Part shown: positions 34,763 to 45,144 of the stretch, one piece after another
How positions within the stretch are numbered: the first letter of the stretch is position 1
How the letters are laid out: each line of letters begins with the position of its first letter
From: Burkholderiales bacterium
Lineage (GTDB): Bacteria > Pseudomonadota > Gammaproteobacteria > Burkholderiales > Burkholderiaceae_C
Assembly: GCA_028868825.1 (NCBI GenBank)
Contig: JAGWTU010000031.1
Coordinates: 1 to 61,898, forward strand
Length of the DNA stretch: 61,898 nucleotides
Direction: 5' to 3'
The notes under the pieces: model-generated
What the model was told of the DNA's origin: nothing
The model's input: only the letters and a program-made list of their open reading frames with translations
The model's database searches: none
Program-made: the position numbers and the translations under genes

Positions 34763-35424
34763 TGGCGGCGCCGCGCATCGTCCTCGTCGACGACCATGCC
34801 CTGTGCCGCAACGGGCTGTCGGACCTTCTGCGGCACCGCGGCGGCATGGACGTCATCGCCGCGCTGTCCGACCCCGAGGAGCTGCTCAAGCTGCTGCGCG
34901 AGCAGCAGCCCGATCTCGTCGTGCTCGACCTGCGCATGCCGGCCACCGACGGCCTGTCGCTGCTGCGGCGCATGCGCGCCGAGGGCATCACGACGCCGGC
35001 GCTGATCCTGACGATGAGCGATTCGGAGACCGACCTCTCGGCGGCGCTGCGCGCCGGCGTGCGCGGTTATCTGCTCAAGGACATGGAGCCCGAGGACGTC
35101 ATCGTCGCCATCGGCAACGCCGCGCGCGGCGAACTGGCGGTGGCGCCGTCGATGACGCTCAAGCTCGCGCAGCTGCTGCAGGGCGGCACCGGCGAGCGGC
35201 GCGGCCTGCTGGCCTCGCTGACCGAGCGCGAGCGCCAGATCCTCGACCATCTCGCGCGCGGCGAGAGCAACAAGACGATCGCGCGTGCGCTCGACATCAG
35301 CCACGACACGGTGAAGTTGCATGTGCGCCATATCCTCGCCAAGCTCAACCTGAGCTCGCGCGTCGAGGCTGCGGTATTCGCGGTCGAGCAGCGCGTCGGC
35401 GCCGACAGCGGCGCACGACGTTGA
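34762..35424 (+). CDS. NarL/FixJ-family response regulator, candidate sulfur regulator
   Basis: A 220-aa regulator. The receiver domain has VDDHAL and phospho-acceptor D56 (VVLDLRMPATDG), with Lys in GYLLKDMEPED. The LuxR/NarL helix-turn-helix is LTERERQILDHLARGESNKTIARALDISHDTVKLHVRHILAKL, very close to NarL itself. It overlaps the kinase stop by one base. It is encoded between soeABC and the dsr operon, and ACCC/GGGT inverted elements occur upstream of soeA, tusA and dsrA, making it the best candidate to control them. Confidence 0.9.
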   Translation: MAAPRIVLVDDHALCRNGLSDLLRHRGGMDVIAALSDPEELLKLLREQQPDLVVLDLRMPATDGLSLLRRMRAEGITTPALILTMSDSETDLSAALRAGVRGYLLKDMEPEDVIVAIGNAARGELAVAPSMTLKLAQLLQGGTGERRGLLASLTERERQILDHLARGESNKTIARALDISHDTVKLHVRHILAKLNLSSRVEAAVFAVEQRVGADSGARR

Positions 35425-35427
35425 TCG

Positions 35428-35454
35428 GGCGCTGATCCGGCGGCCTCAGGCGCC
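35428..35454. terminator. hairpin between convergent response regulator and cobA genes
   Basis: GGCGCTGA (35428-35435) can pair with TCAGGCGCC (35446-35454), leaving one bulged base, with a 10-nt loop. It overlaps the cobA stop codon at the end of the long dsr transcript. The call is weak and rests on position. Confidence 0.3.
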
Positions 35455-36264
35455 GGCCGCGGCGCCGATCGCCGATGCGGCGCCGCGCCAGGCCAGCTCG
35501 TCGCGCAGCCGCACGACCTCGCCGACGATCGTCAGGCAGGGCGACTCCAATGCGGCGGCGGCGACCTCGGCCGCGATGTCGCGCAGCGTCGACGCGACGA
35601 CGCGCTGCCCGGCCAGCGTGCCGCGCGCGACGACGGCCACCGGCCAGTCGGCCGGCAGGCCATGGGCGACGAGGCGCTCGGCGATCGTCGCGAGCGCCGA
35701 CAGCCCCATGTAGATGACGACGGTCTGGCGCGGCCGCGCGAGCGCGCTCCAGTCGAGATCGCAGCTGCCGTCCTGCAGATGGCCGGTGACGAAGGTGCAG
35801 CTCTGCGCATGGTCGCGGTGCGTGAGCGGGATGCCGGCGTAGGCGGCGACGCCGCAGGCCGCGGTGATGCCGGGGACGACCTCGAAAGGCACGCCGGCGG
35901 CGGCCAGCGCCTGCAGCTCCTCGCCGCCGCGGCCGAAGACGAAGGGGTCGCCGCCCTTGAGCCGCACGACATCGCGCCCTTGCTGCGCCAGCCGCACGAG
36001 CAGCGCGTTGATCTCGGGCTGCTCGAGGCTGTGGCGGCTGCGCTGCTTGCCGACGAAGACGCGCTCGGCGCGCTCGCCGATGAGATCGAGCACGCCGGCG
36101 CCGACGAGGTGGTCGTGGACGACGACATCGGCGTGCGCGAGCAGCCGCGCCGCGCGCAGCGTCAGCAGATCGGGGTCGCCGGGGCCGGCGCCGACGAGGT
36201 GCACGGTGCCGATGCGGCCACGGCAGGCCTGCATCACCGCGGGCAGTTCGACGCAGGCATTCAT
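35446..36264 (-). CDS. cobA: uroporphyrinogen-III C-methyltransferase (SUMT)
   Basis: A 272-aa SAM-dependent methyltransferase converting uroporphyrinogen III to precorrin-2, the first step to sirohaem and cobalamin. Motifs: VHLVGAGPGDPDLLTLRAARLL, VVRLKGGDPFVFGRGGEE, VVPGITAACGVAAYAGIPLTHR. Start 36264 has AGGAG six bases upstream and is preferred to an ATG 15 bases earlier. It is the last gene on the dsr strand, 23 bases after the DsrC-like gene. Its likely role here is to supply sirohaem precursor for DsrAB together with DsrN. Confidence 0.94.
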   Translation of the reverse strand: MNACVELPAVMQACRGRIGTVHLVGAGPGDPDLLTLRAARLLAHADVVVHDHLVGAGVLDLIGERAERVFVGKQRSRHSLEQPEINALLVRLAQQGRDVVRLKGGDPFVFGRGGEELQALAAAGVPFEVVPGITAACGVAAYAGIPLTHRDHAQSCTFVTGHLQDGSCDLDWSALARPRQTVVIYMGLSALATIAERLVAHGLPADWPVAVVARGTLAGQRVVASTLRDIAAEVAAAALESPCLTIVGEVVRLRDELAWRGAASAIGAAAGA

Positions 36265-36287
36265 GGGCAACTCCTTCATCGCGGCGG

Positions 36288-36653
36288 TCAATGCTCGCCC
36301 TTGGTGCGCAACAGGCCGGCGAGGCGGTTGCCCTGCTTCTGCGGGCCGCCGATCGGGAACATGTCGTGCAGGTGGTGGTTGCTGCCGCGCTCGGGGCCCC
36401 AGACGGCGCTGAAATGCTTGATCATCACGCGCACCTGGGCCTGCACGCCATGGGTCTGGTAATACTCGCGCAGGTACTGGATCAGCTCCCAATGCGCCGG
36501 CGTCAGCGTGAGCCCCTCCTCGCGCGCCAGGGCGCGCGCGAAGTCCTCGCTCCAGTCATCGAGGCGGCGCAGATAGCCCTCGCTGTCGGTCGGCACCTCG
36601 CGTTCGCCGACGCGCACGGTGCGCGGCTGGTTCGATGGCGGCAGGGGGCCCAT
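36288..36653 (-). CDS. DsrC/TusE-family paralog without any cysteine (RspA-like)
   Basis: A 121-aa protein with the DsrC core: EVPTDSEGYLRRLDDWSEDFARALAREEGLTLTPAHWELIQYLREYY, then a shorter match around HDMFPIGGPQKQ. In DsrC the C-terminal arm has two sulfur-carrying cysteines; here it reads KQGNRLAGLLRTKGEH and the whole chain contains none. It cannot carry persulfide or trisulfide sulfur. Cysteine-free DsrC relatives have been called RspA and are suspected regulators. GGAGT precedes the start. It lies between dsrN and cobA in the dsr operon. Confidence 0.88.
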   Translation of the reverse strand: MGPLPPSNQPRTVRVGEREVPTDSEGYLRRLDDWSEDFARALAREEGLTLTPAHWELIQYLREYYQTHGVQAQVRVMIKHFSAVWGPERGSNHHLHDMFPIGGPQKQGNRLAGLLRTKGEH

Positions 36654-36667
36654 CGTCGACTCCGTTG

Positions 36668-38083
36668 CTAGGCCGCGCATGCCAGCTCGGGCTGCGGCCG
36701 CGGCGCGGCCTGCGCGGCGCGCACGCTGCGGACATAGGCCGCGAAACGCGGCGCCCATTGCGAACCGGCGCCGCTGCGCAGATGGCTGTACGAGGCCAGC
36801 AGCCGGTGCAAGACGATGCCGTCGCGGCGGCCGTCGATGCCCTGGCCGCGCTCGACCTCGTAGGCATAGGCCAGGCCCGCATCGAGATTCTCGAGCGTCG
36901 AATGGTGGAACTCGTGGCCGTGCAGCGTCTCGCCGGCGCCGCCCCAGGGCAGCGCGGCGGTGGCGCGCAGCCGCACATAGCCGCGGCCGGCGGGGCGCTC
37001 GTGCATCACCGCGTCGCCGGGGATCGCGCCGACCATCTCGGCGCTGCGGCCGCGCCAGTGGATGCTGCGCGCGAGGTACATCAACCCGCCGCATTCGGCA
37101 TAGGTCGGCAGGCCGCCGGCGATGGCCTCGCGCAGCGCGCCGCGCAGCGCCGCGTTGGCGGCCAGCTCGTCCATGCAGGCCTCGGGGAAACCGCCGCCGA
37201 TGAACAGGCCGTCGAGCGCCGGCGGCAGCCGCGCGTCGCGCAGCGTGTCGATCGGCACCAGCTCGGCGCCGGCGGCCTCGAGCGCGGCGAGGTCGTCGGG
37301 GTAGTAGAAGCCGAAGGCGCGGTCGCGCGCGATGCCGATGCGCAGATCGGGCCGCGCGGGCGCCGATTCCTGCTCCGACGCCGGGGCCGGCGCGGCCGCG
37401 CCCGCCGACGCCGCGAGCGCGAGCACCGCATCGAGGTCGATGCGCGCCGCGGCGACGGCGGCCGCGGCGGCGACGCGCTCGCGCGCATCGGCGACCTCGC
37501 AGCAGGGCGTGAGTCCGAGGTGGCGCTCGGCGACGGCGAGCATCGCATCCTCGGGCACGGCGCCGAGCACCGGGATGTCGGTGTAATGCCCGACCGCGGC
37601 GCGCAGCTTGGCCTCGTGGCGCGGGCCGCCGACGCGGTTGAGGATGACGCCGCCGATGCGCACGCCGCGGTCGAAGGCCTGGTAGCCGAGCAGCAGCGGC
37701 GCGATGCCGCGCGTGATGCCGCGCGTGTCGATGACGAGCAGCACCGGCAGCTCGAGCCGGCGCGCCAGCGCCGCGTTGCTGTTGCTGCCGTCGAGCGCGA
37801 CGCCGTCGTGCAGACCCTTGTTGCCCTCGACCAGCGCCAGCGTCGCGCCGCGCGCCGCGCGCTCGAAGCCGCGCTGCAGCTCGGCGTCGGCCATCAGGTG
37901 CGCGTCGAGGTTGAAGCAGGGCCGGCCGCTGGCGCGCGCGAGCCACATCGGGTCGATGTAGTCGGGCCCCTTCTTGTAGGTCTGCACGCGCTCGCCGCGC
38001 GCGGCCAGCGCGGCCGTGATGCCGACCGCGAGCGTCGTCTTGCCCGAGGACTTGTGCGCGGCGGAGATCAGGAGTCGGCTCAT
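36668..38083 (-). CDS. dsrN: DsrN, cobyrinic-acid a,c-diamide synthase-like sirohaem amidase
   Basis: A 471-aa CobB/CbiA-family glutamine-dependent amidotransferase. The N-terminal P-loop is AAHKSSGKTTLAVG, followed by KKGPDYIDP and VEGNKGLHDG. The C-terminal class I-like glutaminase domain has GGGFPE and the nucleophile in TYAECGGLMYL. In dsr operons DsrN makes the sirohaem amide used by DsrAB. It lies 1 base after dsrP, consistent with this role, and no cobalamin genes other than cobA are nearby. Confidence 0.92.
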   Translation of the reverse strand: MSRLLISAAHKSSGKTTLAVGITAALAARGERVQTYKKGPDYIDPMWLARASGRPCFNLDAHLMADAELQRGFERAARGATLALVEGNKGLHDGVALDGSNSNAALARRLELPVLLVIDTRGITRGIAPLLLGYQAFDRGVRIGGVILNRVGGPRHEAKLRAAVGHYTDIPVLGAVPEDAMLAVAERHLGLTPCCEVADARERVAAAAAVAAARIDLDAVLALAASAGAAAPAPASEQESAPARPDLRIGIARDRAFGFYYPDDLAALEAAGAELVPIDTLRDARLPPALDGLFIGGGFPEACMDELAANAALRGALREAIAGGLPTYAECGGLMYLARSIHWRGRSAEMVGAIPGDAVMHERPAGRGYVRLRATAALPWGGAGETLHGHEFHHSTLENLDAGLAYAYEVERGQGIDGRRDGIVLHRLLASYSHLRSGAGSQWAPRFAAYVRSVRAAQAAPRPQPELACAA

Positions 38084-38084
38084 C

Positions 38085-39251
38085 TCAATGCGCCGCCAGG
38101 TCGTCCTGCGGCATGAAGTCGAGCAGGCGCACGCCGATGGCCGTGAGCAGCAAGGCCGCGCCGGCGCCGCCGATGCCGAGCAGCCATTCGGGCAGCGACG
38201 GCGTGTAGCTGGCGACGGCGCCGTCGCCGAAGCTGCTCGCCGCCTGCCAGCCCGGGAAGATGTCGAGCGGGTAGGCCTGGCCGCCGACGATGAAGACATA
38301 GAGCCAGGCCCCGGCGCCGAGCACGACGAGCAGCGAGGCCGTCAGCGTCGCGCGCGCGCCGCCGCCGCGCGGGTGCAGCAGCAGCAGCAGCGGCAGCACG
38401 GCGCCGAGCGCGACATAGCCGATCCAGAACAGCCGCGGGTAGATGCCGCCGTCGCGCAGGATGAAGGCCTCGAATCCCGCTTCGCGCGCCCAATAGAGAT
38501 TCGTCATGTGATAGACGGCCACGAGGTAGAGCGCGGCGCCGACGAACAGGCCGAGCAGCCGCGCGAGGCGGCGCAGGATCTCGCCGGCGAGGCGGCGGTC
38601 GTTCCAGGCGTACATCGACGCCTGCACGATGAGGAACAGCGCCAGCCCCCAGCCGAACGAGAGCACGATGAACAGCGGCGCCAGCAGCGCGCTCTGGTAG
38701 GCCTGGCGCGCGGCGAGGAAGCCGAAGATCGAACCCGTGCCGGTCGTCAGCACGAAGCGCCACAGCAGTGCCGCGATGCCCGCGGGTTTCGACCAGGCGT
38801 TGTAGCGGCGCTCGAACATCGTCCACAGATAGACGCAGACGACGGCGCTCATGCCCGAATACAGGAACACGTTCCAGGCGAACACCGACTTGAAGTTGTA
38901 ATGCGTCGCGGCGACGAGGATGCGGTCGGGCCGCCCGAGGTCGAGCATCAGCACGAACAGCCCGCCGGCGAGCAGCGCCAGGCACAGCAGGCCCGACAGC
39001 GGCGCGCGCCGCTTGTACACCGGCTGGCCGAACACCGAGCCGATCGAGGCCACGTTGAGCACGCCCGACGCGGCGACGATCATGAAGATCGCGAACACAT
39101 GCGGCAGCCCCCAGACGACCTGGTTCGACATGCCGGTGACGATGTGGCCATGCTCTTCCATGTAGAGCGCGGCCGCGAGGCCGACCGCGGTCACGAGGCC
39201 GCCGCCGGCGAGCAGGCTCCAGTAGCGACGGGTGTCTTGGGCTGTCCGCAT
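38085..39251 (-). CDS. dsrP: DsrP, NrfD-type quinone-interacting membrane subunit
   Basis: A 388-aa membrane protein with about ten helices of the NrfD/PsrC family. Features include VWGLPHVFAIFMIVAASGVLNVASIGSVFG in the early helices and LDLGRPDRILVAATHYNFKSVFAWNVFLYSG, the conserved interhelical region near the quinone site. Part of the DsrMKJOP complex, it exchanges electrons between periplasmic DsrJO and the quinone pool. It starts 2 bases after dsrO. Confidence 0.93.
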   Translation of the reverse strand: MRTAQDTRRYWSLLAGGGLVTAVGLAAALYMEEHGHIVTGMSNQVVWGLPHVFAIFMIVAASGVLNVASIGSVFGQPVYKRRAPLSGLLCLALLAGGLFVLMLDLGRPDRILVAATHYNFKSVFAWNVFLYSGMSAVVCVYLWTMFERRYNAWSKPAGIAALLWRFVLTTGTGSIFGFLAARQAYQSALLAPLFIVLSFGWGLALFLIVQASMYAWNDRRLAGEILRRLARLLGLFVGAALYLVAVYHMTNLYWAREAGFEAFILRDGGIYPRLFWIGYVALGAVLPLLLLLHPRGGGARATLTASLLVVLGAGAWLYVFIVGGQAYPLDIFPGWQAASSFGDGAVASYTPSLPEWLLGIGGAGAALLLTAIGVRLLDFMPQDDLAAH

Positions 39252-39253
39252 GT

Positions 39254-40000
39254 TTAGAGGCCCAGGTAGCGCACGCCGGGGTCGAGGCCCATGTCGGCGC
39301 GCAAGGCCGTCGATCGCAGCGTCTGCACGCGGCGCGCGATCTCGCTCGCCGGGTCGTTGAGGTCACCGAAGAGGATCGCGCCATGCGTGCAGGCCTCGGC
39401 GCAGGCGGTGTTCTTCTCGCCCTTGTCGATGCGGTGCACGCACAGCGTGCAGCCCTCGGCACAGCCCTGGCCGCGCGGCACGTCGGGGCGCTGGTCGGTG
39501 ATCGGCTGGTGCACGAACGAGCGCGCCTTGTACGGGCAGGCCATGAGGCAGTAGCGGCAGCCGATGCAGGCATGGCGGTCGACGAGGACGATGCCGTCGG
39601 CGCGCTTGAACGAGGCGCCGGTGGGACAGACATCGACGCAGGGCGGCTCGGCGCAATGCTGGCACATCACCGGCAGCGAGGCGCTGCGGCCGCTGCGGAT
39701 CTCCTTGATCTCGATCTTGCGTATCCACTGCGGGCGCGTCGCGTCGCCCTCGCCGTCCTCTCGGCCTGTCCCGAGGCCGTTCTCGGCATTGCAGGCCGTC
39801 ACGCAATCGCTGCAGCCGGCCTCGCACAGCGTCGTGTCGATCAGCAGGCCCCAGCGCACGGCCGGCTTTGCGCCGCCCGCCGCGCCCGGCGTCGACGCTG
39901 CCTGCGCGACCTCGATCAGCCGCACCCCGGGCGCGATCAGCACGCCGCCGAGCGCCGCCGCGGCAACGCCGAGGAAACCGCGCCTGGACGCGCTGCTCAC
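39254..40000 (-). CDS. dsrO: DsrO, Tat-exported periplasmic iron-sulfur subunit
   Basis: A 248-aa ferredoxin-like protein. The twin-arginine signal SRRGFLGVAAAALGG is followed by a hydrophobic stretch and an Ala-rich cleavage region. It has four cysteine groups: CEAGCSDCVTACN, CQHCAEPPCVDVCPTGA, CIGCRYCLMACPYKA, and CAEGCTLCVHRI with CAEACTHGA. Start GTG 40000 overlaps the dsrJ stop (GTGA). It connects the trihaem DsrJ to DsrP in the periplasm. Confidence 0.93.
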   Translation of the reverse strand: MSSASRRGFLGVAAAALGGVLIAPGVRLIEVAQAASTPGAAGGAKPAVRWGLLIDTTLCEAGCSDCVTACNAENGLGTGREDGEGDATRPQWIRKIEIKEIRSGRSASLPVMCQHCAEPPCVDVCPTGASFKRADGIVLVDRHACIGCRYCLMACPYKARSFVHQPITDQRPDVPRGQGCAEGCTLCVHRIDKGEKNTACAEACTHGAILFGDLNDPASEIARRVQTLRSTALRADMGLDPGVRYLGL

Positions 40001-40380
40001 GAGGGCTCCTTCGCGCTCACGGCAGCCGGCCGGCTGGCGTGGCATTCGAAGCAATCGATGCGCACCGCCGCGTAGCGGTGGCAGGCGACGCAGAAATCGC
40101 CCGGCGCCTGGGCCACGCTGTGCGAGGTCTTGGAGGCGTGGCAGTCGACGCAGGCCTCGAGGCTGTATTGGCCGCGCGGTCCCTGATGCACCGTGAGGTC
40201 GCGCTGGTGGCGCAGCAGATCCATATGGTGCAAGCGCATGTGGTCGGGGTCGGCGACGCAATGCGTGCCGGCGCGCGCCGGCTCGACGCGCAGCGCCGTC
40301 GTGCCGGCCTGCGCCGCGGCGCCGACGAGCAGCAGCAGCGCGGGCAAGCAGCACCGTACGGCGCGCGCCGCCGGCCGCAT
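39997..40380 (-). CDS. dsrJ: DsrJ, periplasmic trihaem cytochrome c
   Basis: A 127-aa protein with a Sec signal (basic start, LPALLLLVGAAAQA). It has three CxxCH haem motifs: CVDCH (77-81), CVACH (97-101) and CFECH (110-114). An extra C41 in AGTHCVADPDHMRLHHMDLL corresponds to the cysteine that coordinates one haem with unusual His/Cys ligation in characterised DsrJ. It starts 2 bases after dsrL and overlaps dsrO by 4. It probably takes part in sulfur-substrate redox chemistry on the periplasmic side of DsrMKJOP. Confidence 0.93.
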   Translation of the reverse strand: MRPAARAVRCCLPALLLLVGAAAQAGTTALRVEPARAGTHCVADPDHMRLHHMDLLRHQRDLTVHQGPRGQYSLEACVDCHASKTSHSVAQAPGDFCVACHRYAAVRIDCFECHASRPAAVSAKEPS

Positions 40381-40382
40381 CG

Positions 40383-42338
40383 CTATTCCCCCAGCCCCAT
40401 CTGGATGTAGCCGGTGGGGCAGACATCCTTGCAGATATGGCAGCCGACGCATTTCGCGTAGTCGGTGTCGACATAGCGGCCGGTCGTCGACTTGCTCTTG
40501 GCGACCTTGAAGACGGCGGTCTGCGGGCAATAGACGACGCAGTTGTCGCATTCGAAGCACAGGCCGCAGCTCATGCAGCGCTTCGCCTCGGTCTGCGCCT
40601 GGGCCTCGAGCAGCGGCACCAGGCGTTCCTCGAAATTGTTCAGCGCCTGCTCGGCGTCGAGCGAGATCACCTGGCGGCGCACGCGCGGCGTGTAATTGAA
40701 GTGGCCGAGGAACAGCTCCTGGTGCGGGATCACATAGCGGTCGGAGCGGTTGTCGAAGTTGTGCACCGCGCCCGGGCTCGCGTCGGTGCCGCGCAGCGGC
40801 TCCTGGATGGGCGCGATCTTCAGCCCCTTCTCGAGCATCTTGCGCTGCAGGTCGAAGGCATGGACGTCGATCTTCGGCCGCTTGTCGGGCGCCTCGCCGC
40901 GCAGATGGCGCGCGATGCCGTCGGCGGCGATGGCGCCATGGCCGATCGCCGTCGTCAGCAGGTGCGGGCGCACGACGTCACCGCCGACGAACATGCCGGG
41001 CCGCCCGGCGACCTGGTAGTTCTTGTCGGCCGCGATGCCGCCCTTGCCGTTGTCCAGCGTCTCCAGCCCCGAGAGGTCGACCGCCTGGCCGATCGCCGAG
41101 ACGACGAGGTCGGCCTCGATGTCCTCCTCGGTGCCGGCGATGACCTTGACGTCGAGCTTTCCGCCGACGATCTTCGCCTCGCAGCGCGCGACGCGCAGCG
41201 CCGTGGCGCGGCCGTTGGCGTCGCGGATCACCGCCACCGGCGCGAGACCGCCGCGGATCGCGATGCCTTCGCCGATCGCATGCTCGACCTCGTGCTTGCT
41301 GGCCTGCATCTTGTCGACGGCGAAGATCGAGGTCAGCGTCACCTGCGCGCCCTGGCGCCGCGACAGCAGCGCCGCGTCGTGCGCGGCGAAGCCGCTGCTG
41401 CCGGCGATCGCGTTCTCGGGCCGGTCCGATTCGTGGACCTGGTCGATGTGGCCGAGGCGGCGCGCGACGGTGGCGACGTCGATCGAGGTGTCGCCGCCGC
41501 CGACGACGACGACGCGGCGCCCGACCTGCAGCATGCGGCCGTCGTTGAAGGCCTTGAGGAAGGCGGTGGCGGTGACGCAGTTCGGCGCCTCGGCGCCATC
41601 GACCGGCAGCGCGCGCCCGCTCTGCGCGCCGAGGCCGAGGAAGACGGCGTCGAAATCGGCCTCGATCTGCGCCAGCGTGATGTCGCGGCCGATGCGGCAG
41701 TTCATGCGCGCCGTCACGCCGAGGTCGAGGATGCGGCCGATCTCGGCGTCGAGCACGGCGCGCGGCGTGCGGAAACCGGGGATGCCGTAGCGCATCATGC
41801 CGCCGAGCTCGGCGCGCTCGTCGAAGATCGTCACCGCGTGGCCCTGGCGCGCGAGCTGGTAGGCGGCCGAGAGTCCGGCCGGGCCGCCGCCGATGACGGC
41901 GACCTTTTTCCCGCTCTGCGTCTCGGGGCGCGGGAATTTCAGCTCATGCGCGATGGCCCATTCGCCGAGGAAATGCTCGACCGAATTGATGCCGACGAAA
42001 TCCTCGACCTGGTTGCGGTTGCAGCCCGATTCGCAGGGCGCCGGGCAGACGCGGCCCATCACGGAAGGCAGCGGATTGGCCTCGGTGAGCCGGCGCCAGG
42101 CGTATTCCTGCCAGGCCATGCCGGCCGGCGGCTTCTCGACGCCGCGCACGATGTTGAGGTAGCCGCGAATGTCCTCGCCCGAGGGGCACGATCCCTGGCA
42201 GGGCGGCGTGCTCTGGATATAGGTGGGGCATTTGTGGCTGTGGTCGCCGTCGAAGATCGCCTCCTGCCAGCGCGGCGGCGCGTCGTCGCCATCGCGGTAG
42301 CGGCGGAAGGTCAGCGGGGCATCGGGTGTTTGCGACAT
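40383..42338 (-). CDS. dsrL: DsrL, NAD(P)H-linked iron-sulfur flavoprotein
   Basis: A 651-aa glutamate-synthase-small-subunit-like oxidoreductase. The N-terminal Cys-rich domain has CPTYIQSTPPCQGSCPSGE and CPAPCESGCNR. The FAD site is VAVIGGGPAGLSAAYQLA and the NAD(P) site is VVVVGGGDTSIDVA. The C-terminal part has CMSCGLCFECDNCVVYCPQ and CVGCHICKDVCPTGYI for two [4Fe-4S] clusters. DsrL is essential for the oxidative Dsr direction, accepting electrons from DsrAB and reducing NAD(P)+. Its presence with DsrEFH marks this operon as sulfur-oxidising. Confidence 0.95.
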   Translation of the reverse strand: MSQTPDAPLTFRRYRDGDDAPPRWQEAIFDGDHSHKCPTYIQSTPPCQGSCPSGEDIRGYLNIVRGVEKPPAGMAWQEYAWRRLTEANPLPSVMGRVCPAPCESGCNRNQVEDFVGINSVEHFLGEWAIAHELKFPRPETQSGKKVAVIGGGPAGLSAAYQLARQGHAVTIFDERAELGGMMRYGIPGFRTPRAVLDAEIGRILDLGVTARMNCRIGRDITLAQIEADFDAVFLGLGAQSGRALPVDGAEAPNCVTATAFLKAFNDGRMLQVGRRVVVVGGGDTSIDVATVARRLGHIDQVHESDRPENAIAGSSGFAAHDAALLSRRQGAQVTLTSIFAVDKMQASKHEVEHAIGEGIAIRGGLAPVAVIRDANGRATALRVARCEAKIVGGKLDVKVIAGTEEDIEADLVVSAIGQAVDLSGLETLDNGKGGIAADKNYQVAGRPGMFVGGDVVRPHLLTTAIGHGAIAADGIARHLRGEAPDKRPKIDVHAFDLQRKMLEKGLKIAPIQEPLRGTDASPGAVHNFDNRSDRYVIPHQELFLGHFNYTPRVRRQVISLDAEQALNNFEERLVPLLEAQAQTEAKRCMSCGLCFECDNCVVYCPQTAVFKVAKSKSTTGRYVDTDYAKCVGCHICKDVCPTGYIQMGLGE

Positions 42339-42351
42339 GGCGGACTCCGCT

Positions 42352-43644
<1,293 letters not shown>

Positions 43645-45141
43645 TTATGTGGGCTCGCCGAGCCGGATCGCCTTGCTCACGAGCTGGTGCACGCCGCCGA
43701 CCAGGCTCATGTCGAAGCCGTAATAGGGCAGCACCTTCGTGAATTGCGCCTTGCAGATGGCGCAGATCGTCGCCATGAAATTCACGCCATGCTGGTCGAC
43801 GACCTGCTTGAGCGCCTCCATGCGTGGCAGCGCGCCCTTGACGCGCAGCTCGAGCAGGTCGTCGGTCAGCAGGCCGCCGCCGCCGCCGCAGCAGAACGTG
43901 GCCTCGTCGGTCGTGCCGGGTGCCATCTCGTGGTAATGGTTCACGACCGCCTTGACGATGTCGCGCGGGATGCTGAACTGGCCGCCGGGCACCTTGCCCA
44001 TGCGCGAGGCGCGCGCGACGTTGCAGGAATCGTGGAAGGTGACGATGCGGTCGTCATTGCGATCCTTGTCGAAGCGCAGCGCGCCGCGGCCTATCAGGTC
44101 ATGCGTGAACTCGCAGATATGCTGCGGCACCGGGTAGCGCGGGTCGAGCCAGTCGAAGGGGCCGATCAGCGTGTTCCAGAAACCGTAGGCGACGCGCCAG
44201 GCATGGCCGCATTCGCCGACGACGATGCGCCGCACGCCGAGTTCCTGCGCCGCTTCCTTGACGCGCAGCGAGATCTTGCGCATCTGCTCGTAATTGCCGA
44301 TGAAGAGGCCGAAATTGCCCGCCTCGCTGGCCTTCGAGCTCAGCGTCCACGAGATGCCGGCGGCGTGGAAGACCTTGGCATAGCCGATCAGGCTCTCGAC
44401 ATGGGGTTCGCTGAAGAAATCGGCCGAGGGCGTGACGAGCAGCACCTCGGCGCCCTCGACGTCGAGCGGGAACTTCACCGCGACGCCGGTCTCCTCGAGC
44501 GTGTCCTCCTCGAGACCGAGCAGCGTGTCCTCGAGCGCCGGCCCCGGGATGCCGAGGTTGTTGCCGATCCGGTGCACCTTGCCGATGATCTCGTTGGCGT
44601 ATTTCTGCCCCAGACCGACGCTGTCCATGATCTCGCGCGCGGCCATCGTGATCTCTGCCGTGTCGATGCCGTAGGGGCAGAACACCGAGCAGCGCCGGCA
44701 TTCCGAGCATTGGTTGTAATAGCTCCACCACTGGTCGAGCACTTCCTTGCTCATGTCGACGGCGCCGACGAGCTTGGGGAAATGGCGCCCGGCGAAGGTG
44801 AAGTGGCGCCGGTAGACGGCGCGCATCAGGTCCTGGCGCGCGACCGGCATGTTGCGCGGGTCGCCGGTGCCGAGGAAGTAATGGCATTTGTCCGAGCAGG
44901 CGCCGCAATGGACGCAGGCGTCCATGTAGACGCGCAGCGAGCGGTACTTGCCCAGCAGCTCGCCCATCTTCGCCACCGCGCGCGCCTCCCAGCCCTCGGC
45001 GAGTTCGCCCGGGAAGCCGACCGCGGTCTGGATCGCGGCCGATGCGACATAGGGCTTGCTGTGCGCCATCGCGCCCTCGGCGACGAGCGGGATCACCGGA
45101 TAGGGCTTGAGCTCGGGCGTCTTGAAGGCGGCGGTGGCCAT
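43645..45141 (-). CDS. dsrK: DsrK, HdrD-like catalytic iron-sulfur subunit
   Basis: A 498-aa cytoplasmic-face subunit of DsrMKJOP. It has two [4Fe-4S] groups, CVHCGACSDKCHYFLGTGDP and CSECRRCSVFCPYG. Two CCG-type domains follow for the special catalytic cluster (CGHAW and FHDSCN in the first half; FCCGGGGGLL and CAICKAQF near the end). It is believed to exchange the DsrC disulfide or trisulfide with the quinone pool through DsrM. It starts 3 bases after dsrM. Confidence 0.94.
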   Translation of the reverse strand: MATAAFKTPELKPYPVIPLVAEGAMAHSKPYVASAAIQTAVGFPGELAEGWEARAVAKMGELLGKYRSLRVYMDACVHCGACSDKCHYFLGTGDPRNMPVARQDLMRAVYRRHFTFAGRHFPKLVGAVDMSKEVLDQWWSYYNQCSECRRCSVFCPYGIDTAEITMAAREIMDSVGLGQKYANEIIGKVHRIGNNLGIPGPALEDTLLGLEEDTLEETGVAVKFPLDVEGAEVLLVTPSADFFSEPHVESLIGYAKVFHAAGISWTLSSKASEAGNFGLFIGNYEQMRKISLRVKEAAQELGVRRIVVGECGHAWRVAYGFWNTLIGPFDWLDPRYPVPQHICEFTHDLIGRGALRFDKDRNDDRIVTFHDSCNVARASRMGKVPGGQFSIPRDIVKAVVNHYHEMAPGTTDEATFCCGGGGGLLTDDLLELRVKGALPRMEALKQVVDQHGVNFMATICAICKAQFTKVLPYYGFDMSLVGGVHQLVSKAIRLGEPT

Positions 45142-45144
45142 GAT

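Noticed and set aside
30703..35424. Very long plus-strand open frame (1573 codons) across soeA, the kinase and the response regulator
   Set aside because: Composition is the antisense shadow of the real genes (Arg/His/Val-rich, no domain). Only its last part coincides with the true response regulator frame.
36288..36653. TusE of the tRNA thiolation pathway
   Set aside because: TusE needs the penultimate C-terminal cysteine. This protein has no cysteine, and no tusBCD or mnmA genes are adjacent.
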